19,672 nucleotides of DNA from CAZKBP01 sp964551015. GTDB taxonomy: Bacteria; Bacteroidota; Bacteroidia; Cytophagales; Microscillaceae. Below the pieces are notes generated by a model that saw only the letters and a list, made by a program, of their open reading frames with translations, searched no databases and was not told the DNA's origin. Of this stretch, positions 1 through 7,588 are shown piece after piece (position 1 is the first letter of the stretch; every line of letters begins with the position of its first letter). The DNA lies in contig CAZKBP010000060.1 of the NCBI GenBank assembly GCA_964551015.1, forward strand, positions 1 to 19,672, given 5' to 3'. The position numbers and the translations under genes are program-made.

Positions 1-60
1 GGGTGGTGGGTGCAAGGTGGAGCGCAAGCGATAGCGAGCAATACCTTGCGCCCACTATCC
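1..60 (+). repeat. Long imperfect hairpin in G-rich DNA
   Basis: Positions 1-18 pair with 43-60 to give an 18-bp stem around a 24-nt loop. Fifteen pairs are Watson-Crick and three are G.T (3/58, 5/56, 11/50), which would be stable G.U pairs in RNA copied as the + strand but C.A mismatches in the opposite RNA. This favours a + strand structured transcript, or the arm of an element that begins left of the window. It matches no RNA family I recognise. The loop, read on the - strand, contains CGCT three times at 6-nt spacing. Confidence 0.4.
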
Positions 61-409
61 CCGCCGGGCTAGCTTGCGGAGGCATTTTGCTGTGTGTGGG
101 CGGGTGCTTTTGCCACTGGAGGCCGAGGGGCGATCTTAGAAAGGTACTCAACGCTTGGGTATGGCCAGTTGGCTTAGGGATGGAGGCATTGTTGGAGCTC
201 GCCGCTGGGGGTGTGGTGGGCTTTGTGGGTAGGCCAAGCGGGAAGCCAGCGACTGCCGACAGCCCGACCCGGCAGGATTGGGTCTAGCAGCGTGGGCAGC
301 GCCGGGGAAGCCCCAGATAGTATATAGTGTAAACTTAGGGAAAAGAATTTTGTGATTTACTTGAAACTTAATCGTGCAGATATTGATATTGAAAGAGAAC
401 TTATTAGTA
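61..409. other. G-rich non-coding stretch, no supported gene
   Basis: From 61 to about 310 the + strand is strongly G-rich. It is open in one frame (3-287), but the translation is a Gly/Trp/Cys-rich string with no recognisable domain. A small GGGG-AAG-CCCC hairpin lies near 307-317. From about 315 the composition switches abruptly to AT-rich, matching the NTPase gene that follows, so roughly 310-320 looks like a composition boundary. An inverted repeat (391-399 with 418-426, 18-nt loop) spans the stop codon of the NTPase gene. It has no T-run on the gene's downstream side, so I do not call it a terminator. Confidence 0.4.
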
Positions 410-2503
410 TTACTGGATTCTCTTTCTAAAGCTATCTAAAAACCGTTTAGCATCTGGGTTGATAGAGAGACTGCTAAGGCTAGACCAACTGATACCGTAC
501 TCGTTTAACCGACTCTCATCTAAGAAGTACATTCTCTCGGCAGGACGTCTGTCCAAAACTTGCAGAGACAATAAATAGTCGCACATTTGTTTTCTGGGCT
601 CGGAGTGCTTGATGATGACTTTATCTATAAATTCATATTGTTTTCCAAAGTCTCCTTTGCGATGTCTTCGGAAAGGTTTTAGTAATATTTTTAAAGCATA
701 GAGTTCGTCTTCATAATCCTCAGTCTGATGTAAGTTGATCTCACTAAAGTAGTCTACCCAAGGGTGGATACGTCCATGAGGCCAATGAATATATACTGGA
801 CCATCCCCTTTTTTGATCAATCTCAGAGCAGGATTCTCTTGGTCAAATTTATTGGTTTTCAGTACGATACTAGAGTCTCGATGACAGTTGAGAATACATT
901 CACGAGTTTTCAGAAGAATCTCTTCGGCGTGAATTTCCACTTCGGATAGCTCTAAACTACCTTCTGAACGACCAAGGATCAATTTTTGATCGATCATTAC
1001 AGTAACATTGTGTATCTTTCGCTTAAACGTGAGAGGATGATCTTGATTGATGATACAGGAAAACTCAAGATTATTAATGTTTGAACCGTCAGGGTTAACA
1101 ATTTCCAAGGAGTAGTTTGGATTTTTGCCCTTGATAAAGGTGAGTAAGTTGTTTTCTGCTTGCCCCATTTTAGAGAAAGCTGATTCATAGAGGTAGCCTA
1201 CATGGTCTCCCACACATTGGTTATTATTTACCAATGCATAGAAAAACGAAAATAAGGGTGTGAGTACGAAATCCCCCTTACCAAGAAGGCGTTTACAGAC
1301 CGGATCATACTCCGGATCCCTGAGTAAAATGCCGAGAGAATAGTCACGAAAAGCAGGACTACTAAAACGGGCATCTCTGAGGAAGGGGTGATTGGGTAGA
1401 AATTGAGTAAGGGAATCTACGTAATCGTCTAGCAACCAAGTCTCATGGTCTACTTTATCATAAAGAAAAGTAAGGTCTCGCTTTCCAGTTATGTAGCTGA
1501 TAATATACTTAATTTGATCTAAGGGTGTGTAGAGGGTGCGCCATTGATCCCACTTTCTTTCCTCCGCTTTGGTGTGAATTTTCTGCCTGATTCCACTAAT
1601 AACTTTATCCTGTTCTCTGGCCAGAAGATCTTCGATGAATTTCTTTATAACCTTAAAGCCCTCGATTTGAGAATGTTTACCTCCATACTCATTAGCAATA
1701 TCTCCGTAATTTTGCCCTCTAAGAAAACTAGCAATTGTTTGTAGAACTGGGGAGTAGCCGATGAAGGACCTAATTTCAGCATCTGACCATACATCGGCCA
1801 CTTGGTGGTTTATACCTTTACCGATGGTAGCAAAGATATTTTTCAATGCCTCGGTAAATGGAATGGGATGTCTCTGAGGGTTATCATCATTTTGATGTTT
1901 TAGGGAGGTTTTAATAAAATTCTCAGCTCCTTCTTTAACGAAGTAGTCAATTTCATACATGGAGTAGCAACTCGAGCCTCCCAGTTCTTCTAGTAATAGC
2001 TGTAGAAGGTCTGCTGTCTCAGTCCGAGAAAAAAATATGACATTTGGACGATCCAGTCCTTTGGCGTGACTATAAATTTCTCTAACGAACTTTTCTACTC
2101 TTTCCCAACCACTGATAATTTCTGCCTCGTCAAAAGCATCAAAGAAAAAGGAAACATTACCTTTATTAAGGTCTTCTATAACTTTGCTCAGTTGCAGTGC
2201 TCCAAAATAGTCAGCAATAGTACCGATAAATGTATTATCCCCCAAACTGATTTGAGATAAGTCCCAGTAATAAGCTTTCTTGTGATGAGTACAATATTTG
2301 GCAAAAGTAGTTTTACCCACGGCACCAGGAGCAGAAATAATCATAAAGGAACCATCATTATTCTCGATAGTTCTCAATTTAGGCTGGATAAAGGTAGGAG
2401 GTAGCTGAATTTGAAGAATAGCTGCTCCCTGTTTTTCCATTTTATAGTGGCTGTTAGAAGTCCAGATTCTCTGGATGACTGAACTGACCTCGATTAATTC
2501 CAT
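410..2503 (-). CDS. NACHT/STAND-like P-loop NTPase
   Basis: A 697-residue protein starting at the ATG at 2503. The P-loop lies at about residues 58-66 (APGAVGKTT). The Walker B strand at about 119-126 reads FFFDAFDE, the acidic DxxDE pattern typical of NACHT ATPases. A sensor-like strand ending in SRTE is at 154-162. A segment at 380-388 (FSSPAFRDY) resembles the FxHxxFxEY signature in the winged-helix part of NACHT proteins. The N-terminus before the P-loop is only about 55 residues, with no recognisable effector domain. The region after about 400 is unassigned and partly beta-rich. NACHT/STAND proteins act as nucleotide-dependent switches, and many bacterial ones give phage resistance; that role here is inference. 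The gene stands alone, is AT-richer than its neighbours, and was probably acquired horizontally. A non-defence AAA/STAND regulator is the alternative. Confidence 0.75.
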   Translation of the reverse strand: MELIEVSSVIQRIWTSNSHYKMEKQGAAILQIQLPPTFIQPKLRTIENNDGSFMIISAPGAVGKTTFAKYCTHHKKAYYWDLSQISLGDNTFIGTIADYFGALQLSKVIEDLNKGNVSFFFDAFDEAEIISGWERVEKFVREIYSHAKGLDRPNVIFFSRTETADLLQLLLEELGGSSCYSMYEIDYFVKEGAENFIKTSLKHQNDDNPQRHPIPFTEALKNIFATIGKGINHQVADVWSDAEIRSFIGYSPVLQTIASFLRGQNYGDIANEYGGKHSQIEGFKVIKKFIEDLLAREQDKVISGIRQKIHTKAEERKWDQWRTLYTPLDQIKYIISYITGKRDLTFLYDKVDHETWLLDDYVDSLTQFLPNHPFLRDARFSSPAFRDYSLGILLRDPEYDPVCKRLLGKGDFVLTPLFSFFYALVNNNQCVGDHVGYLYESAFSKMGQAENNLLTFIKGKNPNYSLEIVNPDGSNINNLEFSCIINQDHPLTFKRKIHNVTVMIDQKLILGRSEGSLELSEVEIHAEEILLKTRECILNCHRDSSIVLKTNKFDQENPALRLIKKGDGPVYIHWPHGRIHPWVDYFSEINLHQTEDYEDELYALKILLKPFRRHRKGDFGKQYEFIDKVIIKHSEPRKQMCDYLLSLQVLDRRPAERMYFLDESRLNEYGISWSSLSSLSINPDAKRFLDSFRKRIQ

Positions 2504-2811
2504 GCTATGATTGGGTTTTAGTAAAAATAGCTCAATTTATACGTTAAACTTGGGTAGTAGCTTTTGGATAAATTGTCTTATCACCATTTGAATTGGTTGA
2601 TAAAACAGGGCTGATGCTAAATACCCAATTTCGTGATTGCCTCAGGGAAGCTAAAATACAAAATGTAGCAGCACTGGCGAAAAGTTTTACTACGTTTTAC
2701 CTTGCAAACCTAAGCAGTTCCGATTTTTTTACTCTGTGAGCTTTGGAGAGAGAAACAAGCCTACCTGATCGGAGCGACCAGTAGGCTTGAAAGCCTCCTA
2801 TGAAGCTTTTA
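2504..2811. other. AT-rich spacer upstream of the NTPase gene
   Basis: This 308-base stretch should hold the promoter of the minus-strand NTPase gene and the 3' end of the dehydrogenase transcript. I see no convincing coding frame. The readable structures are an imperfect dyad at 2578-2603 (TTATCACCA against TGGTTGATAA with one bulge), which could be an operator, and the hairpin at 2757-2788 listed separately. I could not recognise a Bacteroidota TAnnTTTG promoter with confidence. Confidence 0.4.
2757..2788 (-). terminator. Hairpin 3' of the dehydrogenase gene
   Basis: AAGCCTAC (2757-2764) pairs exactly with GTAGGCTT (2781-2788) around a 16-nt interior, 23 nt past the dehydrogenase stop codon. 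On the minus strand it is followed by a pyrimidine-rich GTTTCTCTCT tract rather than a pure T-run, so terminator function is only plausible. Confidence 0.4.
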
Positions 2812-3543
2812 TTACCAGGGCACTTGCCCCTTTTCATCAAAAAAGCCTCCCGTGGGGCCATCTTCGGGGAGGGTAGCCAGGCGTACAAAGACCTGAACTC
2901 CTTGCTGGGGGCTTCGGGGGCCGGTTTTGCCATTGAGGTCGGTGGCGCAGTAGCCAGGGTCAGCGGAGTTTATTTTGACCTGGGTGTCTTTTAGCTCGTG
3001 AGCAAAGATGATTGTGGCCGCGTTGAGGGCTGCTTTGGAGCTATTGTAGGCTAAGAGTTTGAAGGGATAATACTCATAATCGGGGTCGGTATTTTGTTGC
3101 AGAGAGCCGAGGCCGCTCGATACATTCACCACTCTGGCCTCGGGGGCTGCCTTCAATAAGGGCAGGAAGTGGTGGATCATGGCCACAGGGCCGAAGACAT
3201 TGGTCTCGTAGGTTTGGCGAACCATGCCCGGGGGGACTTCGGCTACGGGCATTCCTAGCTCGGGCATGATCCCGGCGTTATTGATCAAGATATCCAGGCG
3301 ACCAAATCTGGTTTCTACCTGTTGTTTGGCTTCCAGAATGGAGGCTTCTTGATTGACATCTAAGGGCAGAAACTCGACGCTCAATCCTGCTGCTTTGAGC
3401 GTTTGGGCGGCGGCTTCTCCTTTTCGAGGATCACGGGCACCCATCAGGACGAAGATGTTTTGCTGAGCCAATTGTCGGGCGGTCTCGAAACCCAGACCCT
3501 TGTTGGCTCCACTGATAAGGGCGATTTTTTGTTGAGAACTCAT
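2812..3543 (-). CDS. Short-chain dehydrogenase/reductase (SDR family)
   Basis: A 243-residue classical SDR oxidoreductase, cytoplasmic and using NAD(P)H. The Rossmann glycine motif SGANKGLG is at residues 11-18. An NNAG motif follows near 87, then the catalytic Ser in VNVSS and the catalytic YNSSK (YxxxK) near 165-169. A PGYCATD segment follows the active site, as in the family. The overall look is that of carbonyl-reductase-like SDRs common in bacteria. The substrate is not evident. The gene lies 102 bp downstream of the Crp/Fnr-like gene on the same strand, so that protein may control it. The spacer contains a small dyad (3568-3586). The start is the ATG at 3543. Confidence 0.9.
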   Translation of the reverse strand: MSSQQKIALISGANKGLGFETARQLAQQNIFVLMGARDPRKGEAAAQTLKAAGLSVEFLPLDVNQEASILEAKQQVETRFGRLDILINNAGIMPELGMPVAEVPPGMVRQTYETNVFGPVAMIHHFLPLLKAAPEARVVNVSSGLGSLQQNTDPDYEYYPFKLLAYNSSKAALNAATIIFAHELKDTQVKINSADPGYCATDLNGKTGPRSPQQGVQVFVRLATLPEDGPTGGFFDEKGQVPW

Positions 3544-3567
3544 AGATACTGTTTTATTGAGTGAATG

Positions 3568-3586
3568 ATCTCCGACGAATGGAGAT
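3568..3586. promoter_or_regulatory. Dyad upstream of the SDR gene
   Basis: ATCTCC and GGAGAT form a 6-bp inverted repeat with a 7-nt centre, 25 nt upstream of the dehydrogenase ATG and downstream of the Crp-like gene. AATGAT also occurs twice around it. It could be an operator for the neighbouring regulator or a weak hairpin between the two genes. No binding site for this subfamily is known to me. Confidence 0.25.
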
Positions 3587-3645
3587 TGCTAATGATACAA
3601 AGTTCTCAGATATGCTCTTGGGTCTTCTTGACAAAAGGCAAGAAA

Positions 3646-4224
3646 TCAGGAGGCCAGAGTGATCTTGCGCCGGAGCCGGCTGAGGGTGCTATCGGTGATA
3701 CCCAGGAAAGAAGCAATGTGTTTGAGGGGGACTTTCTCCATCAGTAAGGGATACTTTCGGATAAACTCTTCATACCTTTCCTCGGCGGAGCGGTGGACAT
3801 TGGCAAGCAAGTATTTTTTGATGTCCACAATCAATTCTTCGTAGAGCATTCGGATGAAGGATTCCATCTTGGGGATCTTCTGGTAGCAATCCATCAAGTC
3901 TGAATAGCTTAGGTAAACCACGCGGGTATCGTCCAGACACTGCAAGTACTCCAGAGTAGGGCTTTGGGTTAGAAAGCTCATCACCTCGGTGATAAAATCG
4001 CCATCGGTAGTGAGCCAGTTGGTGATTTCTTGCCCAGTTCGGTCTATATTGAAAGTACGAACGAGGCCAGTGTCGATGAAGCCGATTTTGCGACAGATTT
4101 GCCCCTTGGCAAGGAAATACTCGTGCTTCGCGTATTGCTGATGCTGAACGATGGATTGAAGATAAGCGGTCTCTTCTGGATCGAGATTGATCTTTTGGGT
4201 GATTTTTTCTAAGAATAAATTCAT
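3646..4224 (-). CDS. Crp/Fnr-family transcriptional regulator
   Basis: A 192-residue regulator of the small Crp/Fnr type that is widespread in Bacteroidota. Residues of about 20-120 form the cyclic-nucleotide-binding-like beta-roll, with the characteristic GFIDTGLVRTF strand and the DGDFITE turn. A long dimerisation helix follows. The C-terminal helix-turn-helix (about 160-190) contains KHIASFLGITDSTLSRLRR, in which the recognition helix is clear. The canonical phosphate-binding residues of cAMP-dependent CRP are not evident and there is no cysteine cluster as in FNR, so the ligand, if any, is unknown. The nearby SDR gene on the same strand is the obvious candidate target. The ATG at 4224 lies 36 bp from the edge of the multi-hairpin repeat, so its promoter must overlap or lie beyond that repeat. 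Confidence 0.88.
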   Translation of the reverse strand: MNLFLEKITQKINLDPEETAYLQSIVQHQQYAKHEYFLAKGQICRKIGFIDTGLVRTFNIDRTGQEITNWLTTDGDFITEVMSFLTQSPTLEYLQCLDDTRVVYLSYSDLMDCYQKIPKMESFIRMLYEELIVDIKKYLLANVHRSAEERYEEFIRKYPLLMEKVPLKHIASFLGITDSTLSRLRRKITLAS

Positions 4225-4260
4225 CTTCTTTGCTAATTTAAGTTTTTATTGAATTTCTTC

Positions 4261-4375
4261 ACCCCCTCTACGAAGATTCCTATCTTCGCAGGTTATACGA
4301 GCAAGATTCCTATCTTGATTATCAAGATAGGAATCTTGACCTTTGATGTGTGCTAAATTTGGAAACTTAGCACAG
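4261..4375. repeat. Multi-hairpin interspersed repeat, copy 1
   Basis: Four hairpins in tandem share a TTCC (or GGAA) apex. They are 4271-4288 (CGAAGAT-TCCT-ATCTTCG), 4302-4317 (CAAGAT-TCCT-ATCTTG), its exact mirror at 4323-4338, and 4350-4373 (GTGCTAA arms with centre TTTGGAAA). The second and third together make a perfect 37-nt palindrome centred on T4320. Positions 4261-4320 match 18245-18304 at 59 of 60 bases. The right part matches copy 2 up to TTAGCACAG but has an inverted centre and 20 or so extra bases. The architecture resembles REP/BIME-type intergenic repeats; the mobilising enzyme, if any, is not in this window. Confidence 0.85.
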
Positions 4376-4386
4376 TTAGAGGGAGC

Positions 4387-4399
4387 TTGGGCAGCCCAA
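4387..4399. repeat. 13-nt palindrome beside repeat copy 1
   Basis: TTGGGC-A-GCCCAA is a perfect inverted repeat immediately right of the repeat element. The ten bases GCAGCCCAAA at its right half recur about 65 nt further on (near 4456-4465). It could be an operator for the AT-rich ORF that follows or part of the same repeat assemblage. Confidence 0.3.
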
Positions 4400-4858
4400 A
4401 TGATGTCACTATTGTCCCAAAATTTTGTGAAATTAGGTTCCATAAAAGGCATTTTGCAGCCCAAAAGTAAACCTTAGACGACTTCTGTACAAAAGCGTAT
4501 TTTACTTGAACCATTGGCGGTGAATAGAACTTCATACCAAGAAAAGAAAGAAACCATTGAAAAGAATGAAATCTTAAGTTCTTTAGAGCACCCTACCAAA
4601 GTTCGTTTACTCGCGGAAACTTTCTCTCAAAGCTCTAAAAACAATTATACAACAAGTGATTTTCAAGATATCTATCAAATGGTTTTTGACTTAGACCCAA
4701 AAATCAAAGCTGGTGATGTAAAACTACGAGATTGGCTATTCGTGCAAATAGGGGCGAATTTAAAAGATATTGATCTAGTAACCCGATGCCGGAAAGCCAT
4801 TAAAAACAACCATTTGAAAAAAGAATTAGGCTATGTTGAGAAGAAACTGAGACTGTAA
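4400..4858 (+). pseudogene. Hypothetical AT-rich ORF with in-frame TAG
   Basis: The frame ending at 4858 has no ATG in its uninterrupted part. It opens after TAG 4475-4477 and offers only TTG (4514) or GTG (4520) as starts, giving about 114 residues. Upstream of that TAG the same frame continues to tandem ATGs at 4400 and 4403. The whole could therefore be a gene of about 152 residues broken by one stop, or a short protein with an unusual start. The product is basic and helix-rich (segments EKNEILSSLEHPTKVRLL and DIDLVTRCRKAIKNN) and belongs to no family I recognise. Codon use and base composition are clearly AT-richer than the flanking genes. It lies directly beside repeat copy 1, which fits decay or a recent insertion. 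Confidence 0.45.
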
Positions 4859-4869
4859 TTCCAACGTAC

Positions 4870-4921
4870 CCCAAGGGGACTAAAGGCGGTTCCCAAGGGG
4901 CTAAAGGGGGTTCCTAAGGGG
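4870..4921. repeat. Short tandem repeat, 21-22 nt unit
   Basis: Unit 1 at 4870-4891 and unit 2 at 4892-4912 share the pattern CCCAAGGGG(A)CTAAAGGSGGTT. A third partial unit CCTAAGGGG follows at 4913-4921. Each unit starts with the small palindrome CC(C/T)AAGGGG. The array begins 12 nt after the stop of the preceding ORF. Confidence 0.7.
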
Positions 4922-5047
4922 ATCGGCTAATGGTCAAACGAAGCTTATTCTAAATCTTTAATTTTCCATAGTTCAATGATTGCAGAGCACTTTAGATTGC
5001 CCTACCTCAAATTTTCCGATCCTAAAATTGAGAAATCCTATTGCTCA

Positions 5048-7588
5048 CTATCGCTCAATTCCTAGTTTTTGCATACGCGATTCCAGCGTAGTAGGCTTGA
5101 GCTGTAGCCAGGCGGCGGCACCTTTGCGACCCCGGATGCGCCATTTGGTTTTCTCGAGAATCTGAAGAAGATAATGCCTCTCCAGGTCTTCCTGTTCTTT
5201 TTTGATTTGATCGGCAGTGAGTTCTTCCAAGGGAAGGGAAAAAGCGGGGGGCAAACTGGGCTCTTCGGGAGTAGCATACGCCGATAAGGGTTTGAAGACC
5301 AAAGGTTTGCCCTGCGCAAGGACGACCGCCTGCTCAATCGTATTTTGTAATTCCCTTACATTGCCCGGCCAGGGGTAGGTCTGCATTTTCTCCAAAGTAC
5401 CCGGGGAGAATCCCGAGAAGGGATAGCCCAAGTTCTGGGAGAATTTTTGTCCAAAATGCTGAGCCAGTGCCTCGATGTCTTCTGGATGCTCTCGGAGGGG
5501 TTTGACGTAGATCGGAAAAGTGTTCAAGCGGTAGTACAAATCAGCGCGGAAAGTCTTTTCTTTGACAGAAAGTTCCAAGTTTCGGTTAGTAGCCGCAATC
5601 AAGCGAAAATCAGAGCGTTGGAGACGATTACTGCCTAGTCGCTCAAATTCTTTCTCTTGTAATACCCGCAAGAGCTTAGCCTGTAGCACTAGGGGAAGCT
5701 CTCCAATTTCGTCCAGAAAGATGGTACCCTCGTGCGCTAGCTCAAACTTGCCAACTCGAGCCTGAATCGCTCCCGTGAAGGCGCCTTTTTCATGGCCGAA
5801 TAGCTCTGACTCGATAAGTTGTTCAGGCAAGGCAGCGCAATTTACTTTGATAAGAGGTTTATCGCGACGGGGGGACTGTTGGTGTAGGGCACGGGCTACG
5901 AGTTCTTTGCCTGTACCTGTTTCTCCTTGAATAAGCACGGTGGTCGTACCTCGGGCTACCTCCTTGATGCGCTGGTACAAGAATTTCATAAAAGTGCTAT
6001 GGCCGATCATGTTTTCAAACCCATAGTTGAAATTAATTTCTTCCTGCAGATAATTTTTCTCCTGAGCCAGTTGCGCGTTTAAGTTTTCGATTTTCTGAAA
6101 AGCGAGCTGTTTTTCCAGAGCCAGCACGAGTGAGCTTTGTAATTTTTGGAGTAAATCCAGATGCCCGAGCTTGAAAGCCTGTGGTTGTCGGCTCAAAAAG
6201 GCGATAAGGCCCGGCTCGTCCTGCTCCAGCGTAAAGGGCAGCGCGCAGATAGACCGAATATGAAATTTATCCAAAAAGAGCTGAAACTGAGAAGGTGAAG
6301 CGGGAAGTTTCTCCGGGTCAAAGGAATGAATCTCTGGATTTTCTAGCAAATGGGCTGGCAAAAATTGCTTTTCTTTTAAATTCTTTTCAGGAACCTGTAG
6401 CAAAGCCGCCAAGTCTCGGTAGTCCAGAAGCCTATTTTCATCGTGAGAAATCTTTTCACATAAATAAAAAGAAGTCTCAGGGAGCGAAGGCAATGCCAAA
6501 AGCAACAGATGATGCGGAAATGGCTGAGCCAAGACTTGACTGAGACGGGTAAGTTTTTGTGGCCAGGCCTGAGAGATGTTCAGCTCATTAATCAGAGCTA
6601 CCTCCAGGTCTTTGGCCTGTTCTTTTTGCCGCAGGGCTTCGTTGGCCATCACATTGCTCAGTGCCGTAGCCAATTGGTCGCTAATGGCCTGAAAAAAGGG
6701 ATAGTCGGCTTCGGCGTAAGCGTTTTCTCGCTTGGCTCCAAAGATGAGGATACCAATCACTTCTCCCCCGCTGCGGAGCGACCCCGCGATAAACTGCCGT
6801 ACGCCTGCCTCGGCCAAAACCTGAAAATGGGGAAAATCCGGGTAAAGGTCTTGCAGCATATCCATCGTAGACAGCAGGGGTTGCTCGGCGGCGATGATGG
6901 CTTCCATGGGAGAGCCCTCCAGCGCAAAGTCCTGACCGAATACCTCATTGCGAATGGCACTATCTATGACTCGATGCCCGAGCAGGAAGTGGGCTTGTTT
7001 TTTCTCCTGATCCAGTACAAATAAGCAGGCATCGTCGCAGGGAAAGAGGGGTTGAATATTTTGAAAGATCACTTCTAAGAGCTGATCTCGATCCCGTATC
7101 CGGGCGATAGCTGAGTTAATGCCCAGCAACAATTTCTTTTCTTTTTCTCTTCCCAAGGATTGCTCATAGGCCCAACGGTACATCGCCACCTCAATGGTAG
7201 ATTTAAGCTCACGGGGGCGCACGGGTTTGGTCAGGTAGCCGTAGGGCAGGGTTTTCTTAGCTTGCTCGAGTATTTCATTTTCGGTATGGGAAGTCAGAAA
7301 AATGAAGGGGAGACGATATTGGTTCTTCAATCGCTTGGCAATTTCCAGGCCCTGATGTGCTCCGTGCAGCTCTATATCCAGCAAGGCCAAATCAAAATCC
7401 GATGCTTGGAGATGCGGTTCTAAGTCCTGCGGATGAGATACGAGAGCGGTGGTTTGGTAGCCCAAGGCTTCTAGCTGGAGACTGATGTCTTCGGCCAGGA
7501 TCAGTTCATCCTCTACGATGAGGATGCGGTTTTTCTGGAGGACTTGCTCGGCCAGAGCGGCATTGTCTGGTTGGTCTTGGTGGTTCAT
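5048..7588 (-). CDS. Receiver-GAF-sigma54 activator (NtrC-type) regulator
   Basis: An 846-residue response regulator. The receiver domain (about 20-140) has acidic residues near 26-28, phosphoacceptor D71, T99 and K121 (YLTKP). One or two GAF-like sensory segments fill about 160-500, then a short coiled coil. The AAA+ domain has Walker A GETGTGKE at 555-562, the sigma54 contact loop GAFTGA at 602-607, Walker B LDE at 625-627, arginine finger region RADLYYRLN near 681, and WPGNVRELQN at 740-749. A Fis-like HTH ends the protein (805-846). All signatures needed to drive RNA polymerase-sigma54 are intact. I prefer the ATG at 7588, just ahead of the receiver; an in-frame ATG at 7654 would add 22 low-complexity residues. 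The histidine kinase at 8747-10645 is a likely partner. Confidence 0.93.
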   Translation of the reverse strand: MNHQDQPDNAALAEQVLQKNRILIVEDELILAEDISLQLEALGYQTTALVSHPQDLEPHLQASDFDLALLDIELHGAHQGLEIAKRLKNQYRLPFIFLTSHTENEILEQAKKTLPYGYLTKPVRPRELKSTIEVAMYRWAYEQSLGREKEKKLLLGINSAIARIRDRDQLLEVIFQNIQPLFPCDDACLFVLDQEKKQAHFLLGHRVIDSAIRNEVFGQDFALEGSPMEAIIAAEQPLLSTMDMLQDLYPDFPHFQVLAEAGVRQFIAGSLRSGGEVIGILIFGAKRENAYAEADYPFFQAISDQLATALSNVMANEALRQKEQAKDLEVALINELNISQAWPQKLTRLSQVLAQPFPHHLLLLALPSLPETSFYLCEKISHDENRLLDYRDLAALLQVPEKNLKEKQFLPAHLLENPEIHSFDPEKLPASPSQFQLFLDKFHIRSICALPFTLEQDEPGLIAFLSRQPQAFKLGHLDLLQKLQSSLVLALEKQLAFQKIENLNAQLAQEKNYLQEEINFNYGFENMIGHSTFMKFLYQRIKEVARGTTTVLIQGETGTGKELVARALHQQSPRRDKPLIKVNCAALPEQLIESELFGHEKGAFTGAIQARVGKFELAHEGTIFLDEIGELPLVLQAKLLRVLQEKEFERLGSNRLQRSDFRLIAATNRNLELSVKEKTFRADLYYRLNTFPIYVKPLREHPEDIEALAQHFGQKFSQNLGYPFSGFSPGTLEKMQTYPWPGNVRELQNTIEQAVVLAQGKPLVFKPLSAYATPEEPSLPPAFSLPLEELTADQIKKEQEDLERHYLLQILEKTKWRIRGRKGAAAWLQLKPTTLESRMQKLGIER

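Noticed and set aside
3..287. 94-residue + strand ORF at the window start
   Set aside because: It starts inside the large hairpin, uses a biased Gly/Trp/Cys composition caused by G-richness, and shows no domain or plausible initiation signal.
4261..4338. CRISPR-like array
   Set aside because: The recurring TTCCTATCTT units are hairpins and mirror images with tiny spacers, not direct repeats separated by unique spacers, and no cas genes are present.
4246..4464. Minus-strand ORF crossing repeat copy 1
   Set aside because: It translates the hairpin repeat itself (QDSYLDNQDRN-like string); repeat copies elsewhere do not preserve the frame.
6509..7024. 171-residue + strand ORF inside the sigma54 activator gene
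   Set aside because: It is the antisense shadow of a gene with intact, well-known domains.
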